64,000 nucleotides of DNA from Pegea sp. RAD2-039 (lineage: Eukaryota; Chordata; Thaliacea; Salpida; Salpidae). A program made the position numbers and the translations under genes. The stretch covers positions 124,001 through 188,000 of the forward strand of contig JAQGEQ010000041.1 in the NCBI GenBank assembly GCA_034620365.1, written 5' to 3'. Shown piece after piece: positions 42,405 through 54,591 of this stretch. The notes under the pieces were generated by a model. It had not been told where the DNA came from. It saw nothing but the letters and a program-made list of their open reading frames with translations, and searched no databases. How positions within the stretch are numbered: position 1 is the stretch's first letter; the number at the start of each line of letters is the position of its first letter.

Positions 42405-45250
42405 TTATTTATTTATTTATTTCAATAAATGTAAAGGAGGGTGCCTAAAGAGAGCACCTCTCGCTAACACACATTCTCACAAATTAGATCTATTTGGCGT
42501 GTAAACGAAAAAGCATATGACAGTGAAGATTTGCACAGAATCATAGTATTGTAAAAGAGAAAAATTAACAGTTTAGAAATGGCAATGTTGGCGATATTAT
42601 AACAATTCAGCTTTTTATTGAACAACACAAGTGATTTTGACATGACAATCTCTGATGGCAGATTGTTCCATGTACTGATTGTGCGGTATGAGAAAAAACT
42701 TAATCTGGTTAACGTAGCTGGTGGAGTGGGCTTATTAAGATGTAATTTATGTCTTCTAAGTTGATATAACTTGAGGGAGGGACTAATGGAGAAAAAGTCA
42801 TCAAACTGAAGATCAATTAGGTTGTGAATAGTTTTAAAAATCAGAATAAGGTCGTATTTAATTCTTCGGATTTCCAAAGTATCTAGATTGAAGAAGCTGA
42901 GACGATGCTTATAACTCTCGTATTTGATATTAAGTTTCCTGCAAACCAATCTCGTAAATGTTGCCTGAACAGATTCGATTTTTCTGATATCACCAACTTG
43001 ATATGGCATCCATGCACTGACATTGTATTCAAGAATAGGGCGTATGTACAGTTTGAAAAGGTTGACGAAAAACCATGGATCTTTAGAATTAAAAGTTTTT
43101 ATGATGAGGTTACAATCTTGATAGATTTTCCAAAGATTCTGGAAACATAACTGTGCCATTTGAAGTCAGATGTCAGAGTAATGCCGAGGTCTATGACTGA
43201 GGAAACTCGTTCAAGAATAGATCCATTGATGTAGTATTGGTTGCTGAAGTTGGCAGCTGGCTTACGGGAGAATGTTATAACTTCAGACTTTGTTGGCTGG
43301 ATTTTAAGTTGCCAATTCGCAGACCAGTTTTCTACAATGTTTAGTGCAGTTTGGAGTTTTGAGTGAGAACCAGATAATAGCTTGATGTCATCTGCATACA
43401 CAAACACACTGACATTGTCTACTGATATTAGTCTTCTGATGAGGTCTTCAATGAAAATCAAAAAGAGAAGTGGACCCAGAACGGAACCCTGAAGAACGCC
43501 GCTGGTGACTTTACTAGTAGTAGATAAAGATCTTTCTACACGGGTTCGTTGGGTTCTACCTGATAAGAAATCTTCAATCCATTTTAAGATAGAGTTGCTG
43601 ATTTTTATGTTTTTCAATACAGTAATGAGCTTGTTGTGTGGAACAGAATCAAAAGCTTTAGCAAAATCAAGATATATGATGTCACATGGAGTATTACTTT
43701 CGTAATGAGCTGTAAGCTCATTGAAAAAAGTGAGATGTTGAGTCAAAGAAGATCTTTGCTTAACAAAGCCATGCTGGACATCAGATATTAGATGATGCTC
43801 CGTCAAATGGCTAGTTATATGGTTGTGAATGATATGTTCTTGAGTTCTGCAGATAACCGAAGTCAGCGAAACTGGTCTGTAGTTAAGTGCAGTGTTTCTG
43901 GGACCCTTCTTACAAATTGGAGTAATAATAGCATTCTTCCAAATTTGTGGAAGTCTTCCCAGCTTAAGAGTCATGTTAAAGAGTAGCGATAAGGGTAGCG
44001 CTAAAGAAGGAGTACTTTTTCTTAAAAACAAAGCTGGGATTTGATCTGGGGTGTTGGAAACTGTTGATTTTAGAGAAGAAATAGCCTTAGATACTATATC
44101 AACTGTTATGTCTAGATCTACCATCTCAGAGATATTTGAAAGGATATTGGAGTAGGAAATAGTAGGAGTATTGCCATCATCGGTTATAAAAACCTTTTCA
44201 AATTGTTTGTTTAGCAATTCAGCTTTATTCTTTGGTTCCATCACCAGCTGATTAGCGTTATCAAGCAAGGGAGGTAGATGAGATCTCGCCTTAAGCTTGT
44301 GATTAATGAAGCCAAAAAACGTTTTCTTGCTAGGTGAAGATAAGATTGCACTTTCTTTTCCTAAATAGAAGCTATAAACTGATTTCTTGTAGACTAGACA
44401 GAGATCTTTGTATAGAGGTTTGATGGAAGGATCTGCTTTAGTTTGTTTGTATAAGAGGTTTTTCAAATGCTGTAAATTCCTTAAATATCTTGGCAAGTGT
44501 GGTTTTTTGTTGACTCTATATAAAGGTATGAACTTTTTAATTGACTCATTAACAATGTTAGTAAACCTCGAGTAGATATCATTGATGTCTTCGGTAGAGT
44601 TGAAAACAGAAATCCAGTCAACACCTGATAAAAACTTGTTTATACTGTTATAATTTCCACGATAAAAGTTCCGAATGCTTGGAGTTTTAACGTTCGTAGA
44701 AAAAGTTTGATGGAGCTTGAATTCAATCATGTTGTGATCGCATGTCAGAGCAAAACTTTCATTTTTATCAACGTAGATAACGTTCTCAGGTTTTGATGTG
44801 ATGAGAAGATCCAAAGTATTACCACTAACTTGGGTTGGAAAAGTAACCATCTGAGATAGATTATTGGCATCAAGGAAGTTTACAAAGACATGACTCAGAT
44901 TGGCTAAATTAGTTTTGTCTCCATTCAAATTAAACAATTTTCCATTGAATGCTAAATTTGGGTTATTCCAATCAATTCTACTAAAATTAAAATCCCCAAG
45001 AATATAAATCTCAGGACAAACTAGGTTTTTCAGAACCTTCAATAAGGCCTTAATAGTAACCTCATCGTTAACTTTAGACGGTGGTAGGTAGGTACATATA
45101 AAGCGGGAAAACTTAGACTTTGAGTAATGAAAATTGAAAGCAATAATCTCAAATCCTGGGCAATCAATGGTATTTATCTTAATTCACAATCTTTAAAGCC
45201 CATGGTGGACCTCGAACTTTGTATTTGAAATCAGTTGGTTGCTCTTTCTG
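42405..45250 (-). mobile_element. CR1/Jockey-like LINE (copy B), 5'-truncated, frameshifted
   Basis: Reading on the minus strand, a long frame (about 45,170 to 43,099) encodes the C-terminal part of an AP endonuclease (YILGDFNFSRIDW, NTLDLLITSK, CDHNMIEF), then a full reverse transcriptase (TPDQIPALFL, ITPICKKGPRNTALNYRPVSLTS, YLDFAKAFDSVPH, GVLQGSVLGPLLFLIFIEDL, catalytic YADD). It shifts frame near 43,100-43,160 into a 231-codon frame with the C-terminal domain (RLSFFSYRTISTWNNLP). Fragments of the N-terminal endonuclease continue in another frame to about 45,250, where the element ends. The 3' end (plus-strand left end) is a (TTTA)n microsatellite at about 42,405. The stop/frameshift and missing 5' end make it inactive. 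Confidence 0.9.
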
Positions 45251-46811
45251 ATTTCGGCTGTACGCCTCTTTTTCTCATCATTGTTCTTAAGAAAATAAAA
45301 TTTATTTAAGTGCCATAAGAACTATCGTCAAAGTAGATAGTATGCTACGTGGAGTTACACTATCGTCCAGCAGGAGCAAAGATCACCCTTAAGACAGATA
45401 ATATATCTCTAATACAGTTGTTAACCCCAAAAATGTAAAACTACTTTGGAGCAAACTGAAAAAAAATGTAGCTATAACTACTTCGTATAACAACTTCTTA
45501 TAAATTTTCTCAACTTTATGGTTTTAGTATAATTTTAAAGAAATAAACATTTTCTAAATTATTAGTTTGGTTTGAAATTTGACAAATGATATAATATTTG
45601 TCTTATGTTAAATATTTTTTATCTTATGCAACATATGGCTGCAGATGAAAAATATACATCTCTCATAGCTAAATACAAAATAACGACACAGAAAACAATA
45701 TGAATAGAAATATAAATGTAAAGGCTTTAAGTATCACAGTTTGATATAATTAATCTAGAAAAAATAGAAACATTTCCAAAGTATATGTGAATATATGTTA
45801 TGAACCAAACGTAACAATATTATTATTAAGTAACGAAAAAATTAAGAAACTGGCTGCATTATATTTTAGGTCCTGATGAAATTATTTAATTCATATATTT
45901 TAACACAGTTTTGAAATCATATCATCAACGAATAGTATTCTTAAAATGCATTTGCAATTAAGTTTTGAAAAAGTAAAATATATGTTTATATAAAACTATT
46001 ATTCATTATTGTGCGAGATGGCTTTTAATCCTTTTTTAATATTTGATACTTAGGTCAAATAGTTTATTTCAAGTACGATTGAATAAAATTTTATTTTAAG
46101 TTAATATTACCGTTATTTTTAAAGTTGTTTAGAATCATTTGCAATATATTGGTTATTATTTATTTATTAATGTTTAAAATAATAATATCTTTTTTTTGGA
46201 TTACTTTATTAAGTATATTTCTTTTGTTTTTTATTCAAAATTAAAATTGATATTATTTTAAATATATATTGTAGATTTTTTGATACTTTATTAGCTCTGT
46301 GTAAATTTAAATATTTGTATATATGCTCGCTATATGAATATATTTTTTTAATATTTAATCTTGGATTAGTTTTTCATAAATTAACTCCATTTTTAATTCA
46401 AACTTTTTAAAAGTATAAGTAGGATTTTTTTAATTTTTTTTTTATTATATTATTAATGTGATAGTTTTATGTTTGTTAAATATATATTATATATCATAAC
46501 ATATATGTATATAATGTGTTAAATAACTTTTAGTTGTCAGTTTTAATATTAGTAAGTTTGTTCTATTTTATTTGATTATGTTATAATTTTGTATATTAAG
46601 TAAAACTTAGATCTCCAAATAGTGAAATATGCTTAGAGTTAAATTTTTTCAAATATCAATAATGTTGAATAAAATTGTTTTATAAAAAAAAATTTTAAAT
46701 TAACCTGTTCAATGATATAAACAAAATTTGAAATTGTGTGTTTATTATAAAAAGTATTCAAATTTTAAAGGTCTTTCAATCTTTATTTAAAGTGTTAATA
46801 TTAACTGAATC
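45251..46811. other. AT-rich DNA with a dispersed-repeat piece
   Basis: Around 45,655-45,790 the sequence resembles 58,300-58,400 in an intron of the SMYD-like gene (shared words such as AAGTATCACA.TTTGATATAATT). This is probably a related LINE 3' UTR. The remainder is AT-rich with no coding signal. Confidence 0.45.
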
Positions 46812-47274
46812 ATGGTAAATCAATGGAGAAAAGCTGGTTTAACGTGAGTCTGTTTAATCACTATAATTTCTAACTTATTGATATTTTATTATAGTTGTTG
46901 CTTTTGAACTTTTACCTTATAGCCATTATTTTATGTTATTATTTATTTTTATTATATACTAACATCTCACGAAGAATTGAAGGAATACATTATTACAGCT
47001 TTTTAAATGTTGTATTTTAAGATTAAAACTATTTATGACCTTCTATTATTACATTTAAACAAAATTTAATAATATTTAATAAATGGTTTAATTAAAAATA
47101 AGTTTTTTTTACATTTCTAGTTACATCAGATACTCTCAGATCTGTGCCAATGTTGTTAGACAAGCAATTAAAAAAGAACACAGTGCTGGTGTTGCTGCTA
47201 GAGCAGAATCAAGTATTACCTTCCGAAAGTGGGCAGATGGAAAACCATCTGGTGGCTTCTTTAAAAATAATTAA
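46812..47274 (+). CDS. ATP5F1E: ATP synthase F1 subunit epsilon, mitochondrial
   Basis: Small central-stalk subunit of the mitochondrial F1Fo ATP synthase. Two exons, 46812-46843 and 47121-47274, joined with phase 2, give 61 aa (human 51). MVNQWRKAGLTYIRYSQICANVVR matches the conserved N-terminus of animal epsilon (WR.AGL.YI.YS.ICA). The C-terminal half (SSITFRKWADGKPSGGFF) is less conserved, and the extension is plausible because this end varies. No presequence is expected, since the family protein is not cleaved beyond Met. The first exon is too short to be an ORF by itself. Flanks are AT-rich and empty. Confidence 0.93.
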
Positions 47275-49433
47275 AACTAAGGTGTGGGTTGGTTATGATT
47301 TAGTATTTTTGATATATTTGATGATAAAGTTGTTGTAAAATTGAGTTTTTGTTTCAGGTTGATTTTTTGCTTGTATATTAGCAGAATTTTCTACAGAATA
47401 AACCATTTTTGAAACCGAATATTTTGATTTTTTGTGAAATCTTTTAGTCAGACGAAATATGAGATTAAAAAATAGTTTTAAAATCCTACATTTTTTGGAA
47501 GTTTTCTAAGATTTAAACAAAGAAGATTTTTTAAAGAGATTTTTCGGAATCGACCTTTGGGAGGCTATTCTCTTTCATCTAAACACTCTTTATGTAGGAT
47601 GATCTAAAATATATCTACATCTGGGTCACTTTTAGGTCATAACAAAACTATCTCCTTTCTTTTCTACAGACTGATTGAGTGTATATCGAAATTTTTCTTT
47701 TTAGATTTCTCAATTTGAAATAATCTCAAAACTTTGAATCTTTTATGTGGATGAAAAAATGATAAAAATTTTCTTTTTAATTGAGATTGTAAAATAATTC
47801 TTTGATCTGATAAATCGGGTTCAATTCTTTACTTGGATTCTCTAAACTGACTCAGCATTTATATAATGAGACAAATAGAGTTATATGTAAACAGAACGGA
47901 GCTAAATATAAAGTATAAACCAAAAACTAAGTAACCACCCTCATTCATTAAACTCCCAATTAAAAGGATGTTGTTAAATTACAATCAGTTCAATCAATTA
48001 AGCAAAAGTAAATAACAAGTTTTACTGTTAGAAAAAACATAAATTTTTCAAAATTAGCCTGAAAGCACAAAGTAGCTACTGAAGTTGACTTATAAAAACT
48101 ACATAGACTTTTATCAAGTCAACTTTATTGAATGTGATAGAACATAAAGATTACTAAAAAGTCGAATGTAAGTGTCTCAGTCCAAAATAATCTTTTATAA
48201 TTTTATAAAAAATAAATGAACATGCAAACCTCATTAATAAATAAAAACGTTAAAATAAATCTGATAATTTTTAAATTTTGACTAAAAAATTTGCAGAACT
48301 ATGTGTAAAAACCTGATATAACTATAAAGTCAAACTTAGATTGATATAATCACTAGCATTAAATGAAAAGTGGTATTAAAAACTTTGAAATATGAAGATA
48401 ATTGTGGAGGCGTTTAAACAGTTGATGACGCCATTATGGAAGTACTTTGAAGCAGGAAGGATTTTGAAATTAAGAAAGAGTGATACCAATTACTGAAATA
48501 AATATTTAATAGTCAAGAATAGCTGAAGATCTTATAAAGTATGACAACAACTCTCAGGTAAAACATTGCGTCTAAGGAACTAGTAAAAAAATACGATTTG
48601 CTACTTATGTCATTTATAAAAGGCTTATAGTCGATTATAAATTGTCGAAGCTGCATGTGAATACAAACACAAGCTGTATGTGAATACAAATACAAGCTGC
48701 ATATGAATATTTAGTTTAGAAGTTTCAGATAAGTGAAAGTTTGTGTTTTAAAAACATTTTTTTATTTAACGCAAAGGGCTAGTAGTTACATTTTAAACAG
48801 CTTTTATGGCAAATATGGTGAAGTAGATGTAATTATATAAAGATTAACCCGACTTTTGCATGAACACTTGACCACAATGCAGTGGGCAGAACTTAAACTT
48901 CAGACTGTCCGCCCTTCACCCCTCCATGCAGCTGGATTACAGGATGACATCACAACGTCCAGATTGATTTTTTTAAACTTAACACTTCAATTAAAAATTA
49001 TAGAAACACTATAGAATATAAACAAACAAAATTTGAAAGTTTATCTAAAATTTAAAACAAAAAGACTTTTTATCGGATTATCTAAAGTTTGAATAATTAT
49101 TGATTTAATAATTAAATGTGCAAAATATGATATAATTTTATAATTCAAATGAAACTCATGTTAAAAAATATTTGGTATTTCTTTAGGCTTGGGAAAAAGT
49201 TTGTTATTTGCTTACTAAAGCACCTGTTTGGTAATGATTAAACTCTTCAACAAACTCATTAACTAAGCTCAAAAATACAAAATGTTGTTTCAGCCACACA
49301 CCGATAAATCAAATAAGATGGTTAAAATTAAAGCAACTTGTTTATTTTTTTGTCAAACCATTTCAGTTTTATTTTGGGCAGAGTTTTGTAAGATAAGTTA
49401 AAGTTTTTATCTTGTGACAATAATTTTAAAAGG
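47275..49433. other. AT-rich intergenic DNA
   Basis: Contains a 23-bp repeat in 2.8 copies at about 48,648-48,707 (unit AAGCTGCATGTGAATACAAA plus CAC or TAC). No coding exon is supported. Confidence 0.5.
48648..48707 (+). repeat. 23-bp tandem repeat, 2.8 copies
   Basis: Unit begins AAGCTG(C/T)ATGTGAATACAAA and repeats every 23 bp with a few substitutions. The third copy is partial. Confidence 0.8.
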
Positions 49434-51137
49434 ATGGCCCATTTTTGGTCATTGTTATCTGAAGTAAGAAGACCTGGAAAAAAGAAAGGTTGTTTCTCAA
49501 ATTGTCGAGGAGTCAGTGTTTCTTCTTCAACAGGAAATATGACTTTTTGCGATATTAACAATAAAAGAATCCAAGTAAAGATATATTCAGATTATATTAT
49601 CTCCAGTAATGATTTTTGGTTTATACAACGACGAATCTTTTATCAAAACAGTGAAGTCTTTAAACATTTGACATTTTAAAGGTCTTAAACGAAAATGGCG
49701 AATATTTACTCTCATGGCATCCGAAAGTAAACAGAAGTGTTCTTTGTCCTTTGGATGTTTCTAGGTACAACGAAGAAGTTTTGATGTGTGCTATGGAGGG
49801 ACATGCTACTTTGTGGAAGTGTCCCGACATAAAAAGTAATTTTAATAGTTTTTTGTAGAACCTGATTTTGAGAATGTTAAAATAATTTGCATAGACTCAA
49901 ACAATTTTGCTTTTATTTTACTTCTCAAAAAGATTTGAATAACAACTGTTGAGATATAAGAATTTCTGGGCATAAGTCTTTCGTAGAAAGTTTCAATTAA
50001 GTTCTAGATCAATTGAAATCATTTTACATTTGATAAGAGATTTTTAATTCTTTAAAAAATCTTTAGACGAATATTTCTAAATTTGAAGTCTGTTGAAAAG
50101 TTTTCATAACTTTCAAATATGCGAAGTTTTATTGAACTCAGTAAATGAAATTCAAAATGTATAAAGTTGCAAATACCAACCAAAAGCTTGTCTTTATTTA
50201 TAAATAATAATAAATACTTAGTTTATTTTTTTATATTTTGTACAAATTTTCGGTTAAAAAACTTCTAACTTGTTCGCATTAATCAAAAAACTAACATTAA
50301 TATCAGCAATTAATCCAGATTTGACTGAGACTAGTATTAGCCTCTGCCATTCTTTTGGAAATGATCATTTAGTGTTTCCCAGGAATATTATTAGAAATGA
50401 CATTGGTCAGATTTTTGTTTCTGATGTTGGAAAACACTGCGTGAATCAATATGATGTTAATGGCACATTACTGAATGCTATAGGTAAGAACGTTAGATTA
50501 TCTAACTGTTTTATGCATTTTTTTATTTTCTAATCATAAATCTTTAAATTTTATTACTATTAAATAGATTTTACTTTGAAGATTTAGTTAGCACGTTAGT
50601 TCTAAAGTTATTGTGACTTTAATAAATTGAGTATTGATGAAATGTTCATTATAGGTACATTTGGTACAATGGATGAAGGCAACTTTAATTGGCCATATTA
50701 CACATGTATAGATGAATTTGGAAGATTAGCAGTTGCAGATTCTCATAACAGATGTATCAAACTATTTGATATGAAAACTTTAAGATATCTTTCAAATTTC
50801 GGAAAAGATTACTTTACATGTGCTACCGGTTTAATTTATGAAAAAGAAAGCAGGTAAAAGTTTAAGTGTGTATTACACAAAATAAGTTATTAAAACAACT
50901 TTTTACATCACAAACTTATGTTACAATAGAAGTAAGGCTTTGATTTTCAACAGTTCTTTTTATGTCAACGATTATGATGATCAAAAACTTCTAAGATTTA
51001 CTTCAAGTGGGAAATTCATTGAGTACTTAGATGATTGTTTGCCAGTAGCTGGTTCTGATGTTGCTCTCACTAAAGAAAGGAATGTCTTAGTTACAATTTA
51101 TGATGGGTACCGTGTTTATAAAAGAAATTCTACTTAA
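49434..51137 (+). CDS. NHL-repeat (beta-propeller) protein
   Basis: Five exons in phase: 49434-49574, 49682-49835, 50307-50483, 50655-50853, 50930-51137 (292 aa). NHL-like blades are visible: VFPRNIIRNDIGQIFVSDVG then VNQYDVNGTLLNAIG; FNWPYYTCIDEFGRLAVADS then NRCIKLFDMKTLRYLSNFG; FYVNDYDDQKLLRFTSSGKF. The first exons carry weaker blades (GVSVSSSTGNMTFCDINNKRIQV, EVLMCAMEGHATLWKC). That would be about five blades without a RING, B-box or signal peptide, so it may be a stand-alone propeller related to TRIM/NHL or teneurin-type repeats. No orthologue is assigned. The start at 49434 is the first ATG of the exon; an earlier exon cannot be excluded because an acceptor-like TTTTAAAAG precedes it. 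Confidence 0.78.
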
Positions 51138-51235
51138 AACTTCTTTGTAACTTTTGTGTTTTCTGTTTATACAAGCTAAAGATAGTTTATCAGAAAATTC
51201 AACAAAAAAGTTTTGATAAAGTTTTATGTTTATGA

Positions 51236-51745
51236 TGTATTTACTAATTTGGAGGGGGCCTAAGCACTTCTCGCTAACACACACTCTCACAAATAATAGT
51301 ATGTTTAATAACATCTGTTATATATTATTTGGATACAAATATAGAAAGAAAAAGATGTAATACTTGACATTTCAGTAGTCCCAAAAACATATAATATTAA
51401 ATAACTACATAGAATGTAAATGATATAAAAAAGAGAACACAAATTACAGTTTAGAAATAGCAATGATGGCAACATTATAAAAGTTCAACTTCTGCTTGAA
51501 CAACACGAATAATTCTGACATGACAATGTCCCCTGGCTGCTGGTTCCAAGTAATAATTGTGCAGAATCAGAAAACATTCGCTCTGATTAATGTACCAGGT
51601 GATATGATTTGAGGCTTATTAAGATGTAATATGTGTTGTCTGAGTTGATATAACTTGAAGGAAGAACTAATGGAAAAGAAAGTATCGAATTGAAGGTCAA
51701 CTAAATTGTGTAGAATTTAAAAATAAGAATGATAATATCGCTTAA
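51236..51745 (-). mobile_element. Truncated LINE 3' end (copy C)
   Basis: Same 3'-terminal family as copy B: plus-strand CACTTCTCGCTAACACACA, CAGTTTAGAAATAGCAATGA, GAACAACACGAATAATTCTG and GGCTTATTAAGATGTAAT align along copy B to about 51,745. It covers the 3' UTR and the C-terminal end of the ORF in decayed form. Confidence 0.85.
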
Positions 51746-52054
51746 GTCGTTTTTATAATTGTTACTTGTAAGCATTTAAAGAAACGTAGAAGCATGCCTA
51801 CTACATATAAGATATTTGTATACAGAAATAAGAATTTTCATTGATAGTAGTTAAGCTGATTTTTTCTATGATTAACAGCTTCTAAAAACTTGTTAATTTG
51901 ATTATGCCAATTTATTTTCAAAAAAAGCTTAAACAGAATTCTATACAGTTGCAGGAAACGTTTTCAAAAATATTGAGTTTTTCTTAAACAAAACTGACTT
52001 TTCTATTCTAGAAGCTGAGTTTTACATTTTTTTGCTTTTTTATTATCTATCAAC

Positions 52055-53110
52055 GGGTTTATTTATTTATTTCAATAAATGCGAAGCATAAAAAGAGCAC
52101 CTCCCGCTAACACACATTCTCACAAATAATATATATTAAGTTAGAAATATATAAAGCCGTAATATTAAGTCGTATTTAATCCGTCGAATTTCTAAAGTAT
52201 CTAAATTTAAGAAGCCAAGACGTTGTTTATAACTATTGTATTTAATACCAAGTTTCCTGCATACCAATCTCGTAAATGTTACCTGAACAGATTCGATTTT
52301 TTGATATCACTAACTTGATATGACATCCATGTAATGACATTTTATTCAAGAATTGGACGTACGTACAGTTTGAAAAGTTTGATAAAGAAGTATGGATTCT
52401 TAGAATTAAAGGTCTTTATAATAAGGTAGACAAGGTTGATTGTTTTTCTAAAGATTTTTGAAACATAATTGTCCCATTTAAAGTCAGATGATAGGGTAAT
52501 ACCAAGGTCTAGGACCGAAGATACTCGTTGAATAATAAACCCATTGATGAAATATTGGTTCAAGGAATTTGCAGCTGATTTACTGGAGAAAGTTTTAAGT
52601 TAAGACTTTGTGGACTGGATTCTGAGCTTCCAGTTCATAGACCAGTTTTCTACAGTGTGTAGTGCAGTTTGAAGTTTTGAAGGATTACAAGATACTTTCT
52701 TGATATCATCTGCATACACAAACACTCTGACATCATCTACTGCTACTAATCTTCTGATGAGGTCTTCGATGAAAATTAAAAAGAGAAAGGGACCCAGAAA
52801 AGAACCTTGAGGAACACCACTGGTGACTTGAATAGGAGTAGATAAAGATCTCTCTACACGAGTTTGTTGGGTTCTATCTGTAATCTTCAATCCACTGTAA
52901 GATAAATCTGTTAATTTTTAAGTTCTTCAATACAGTAACGAGCTTAGTGTGTGGGACAGAATCAAACACTTTAGAAAAATCGATTATTTGATGTCACATG
53001 GAGTATTACTTTCATAATGGGCTGTAAGCTTACTAAAAAAGTGAGAAGTTGAGTTAGGGAAGATCTCCGTTTCACAAAGCCATGCTGGGCATCAGATATT
53101 AGATTGATAT
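52055..53110 (-). mobile_element. Truncated LINE (copy D) with decayed RT
   Basis: The 3' terminus (plus strand TTTATTTATTTCAATAAATG) at 52,055 is followed by an internal deletion relative to copy B. It then reads the RT C-terminal half in two frames (52,342-52,563 and 52,600-52,890): INGFIIQRVSSVLDLGITLS, GVPQGSFLGPFLFLIFIEDL, YADD. Frames differ and stops intervene. It ends near 53,110 inside the sequence corresponding to 'QHGFVK.RSSLTQ' of copy B. Minus orientation, like copies A-C. Confidence 0.88.
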
Positions 53111-53564
53111 TAATTTAGATATTATTTCTTAAGACGTGTTATTATTATAACTCTTAAAAAGAGCTATATCTTATTGTAAAAGGCGACAAATAAGAATGGT
53201 AAGTAATACTATTCAAATATACCACAGATATGTTGTTACGTTATCTTAAATCTGAATGGCAGCTGTCAGATAGCGCAACCATTGTTTTTCTGCGAAGCTC
53301 TTACGACGGCGAAAAGTTAAACAAAGCTTTGTCGATTCGACTAACTCTATTTTATAAATTATTTCTTATTTAATTTAACCATGTTAATTATCAAACGATA
53401 ATAGAGTAACAATTTTAGTAAAGATTTAAAGTATAAGCAAATGTGTATTATGTCATATAACTATAAATAACTCTTGTTTTTCAAGCGTTACTTACATCTA
53501 AGTCGTGTTTAGGGTATTTCCCTTCAATTATTACGATTGCTTTTTTGTTGTAGTTCAAAAATAA
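53111..53564. other. GPX4 5' flank
   Basis: AT-rich. A pyrimidine tract TTTTTTGTTGTAG ends at 53,553, 11 nt before the ATG, and looks like a 3' splice site (5' UTR intron or trans-splice acceptor). Confidence 0.45.
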
Positions 53565-54116
53565 ATGTTTAGAACAGTTAGTCGTTTTGTAATCCACAAG
53601 CGCTTCCTTACGATGGCCAGCTCACCAGAATCAATTTACGATTTTCATGCAAAGGATATTGACGGAAAAGATGTTTCTCTGTCTAAATACAAAAGTCAAG
53701 TTTGTTTAATTGTTAATGTAGCTTCCAAATGAGGTTTAACTAACCAAAATTACTCGCAATTAGTAAAACTTCATGAAAAATTTTCAAGTTCTGGTCTTTC
53801 TATTTTGGCTTTTCCTTGCAACCAATTTGCCAATCAGGAACCATGGAGTGATGAAGATATCAAGAAGTTTGCTCAAGAAAATTATGGTGTTAAATTTGAT
53901 ATGTTTTCTAAGATTGATGTAAATGGAAAAAATGCACATCCATTATTTAAATATCTTCAAAGTCATCGTAACTGCAAAGGATTCCTAACCAACAGTCTCA
54001 AATGGAATTTCACGAAGTTCTTAATCAACAAACAAGGAGTGCCCCATGCAAGATATGGTCCTAAAGAGGCCCCGTTTACCTTTGAAGATGAGATTATTAA
54101 GTTGCTTTCAGCATGA
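53565..54116 (+). CDS. GPX4: Phospholipid hydroperoxide glutathione peroxidase, selenoprotein (GPX4-like)
   Basis: Reduces lipid hydroperoxides using glutathione. A single open frame of 183 residues if the in-frame TGA at 53730-53732 (residue 56) is read as selenocysteine: context NVASK-U-GLT, as in GPX4 (ASQ-U-GK). The other active-site residues are present: Gln about 87 in FPCNQF, and Trp147/Asn148 in LKWNFTKF. The monomeric GPX4 hallmark, absence of the subunit-interface insert, also holds (NVKFD-like [13 protein letters not shown]). Two in-frame ATGs, 53565 and 53613, would give a form with a basic amphipathic presequence ([15 protein letters not shown]) and a cytosolic form, like mammalian GPX4. 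No intron interrupts the coding region, whereas all neighbours are split. A SECIS element lies about 80 nt downstream. A decoder unaware of Sec sees only the part after the TGA. Confidence 0.95.
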
Positions 54117-54194
54117 ACTTAACGTTAACTATCTAACTTCTTCTATGTTTCATTTATTGCATGTTCAAATTAATTTGCTTTGACTCAAGTTTTT

Positions 54195-54248
54195 TTATGA
54201 TCATTGTTCTATAAACTTGTTTCACAAGATTGAGCAATGTGAAGATTA
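54195..54248 (+). promoter_or_regulatory. SECIS element (type II) in GPX4 3' UTR
   Basis: About 80 nt after the stop codon. The 5' core ATGAT (54197-54201) and 3' core TGA (54240-54242) can form the non-Watson-Crick quartet. Between them CATTGTTC pairs with GAGCAATG (one G-U). An unpaired AAA precedes a mini-stem CTTG/CAAG closing a TTTCA loop, which is the form II arrangement. It would recruit SBP2 and eEFSec to recode the TGA at 53730. Confidence 0.87.
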
Positions 54249-54591
54249 AATCTCAAACTAAATCATTTGATGCTAACTTTGCGAGAGTTTGTCTTCAATC
54301 AATTAGGATGAATTTATAAAACTTGAGTTTTCTTGCGTTTTGATTTGATATTGTTCCTGGTTGCTCTATATCACATTTTGAACTTTTTAATAAATCTAAA
54401 TCTCATGATTGATTCTTTAATTTTTCATTGTATTTTTATACAAACAATAGTCTAACTCAAGTGTTTGCTTAAATAACTTTTCAAACTTCTCCAAAGTAAT
54501 CAGCTGATATCTCTTCAATTTTTATAAATTGAAATGATTTTTCATCATTAATCTTCTAACTGCTTCTTCAACCAAAATTTTTGAAATCTAA

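Noticed and set aside
43505..43986. Plus-strand frames over the LINE
   Set aside because: Shadows of the minus-strand reverse transcriptase.
53565..53732. GPX4 as a pseudogene with an internal stop
   Set aside because: The stop is a TGA exactly at the selenocysteine position and a SECIS element follows in the 3' UTR.
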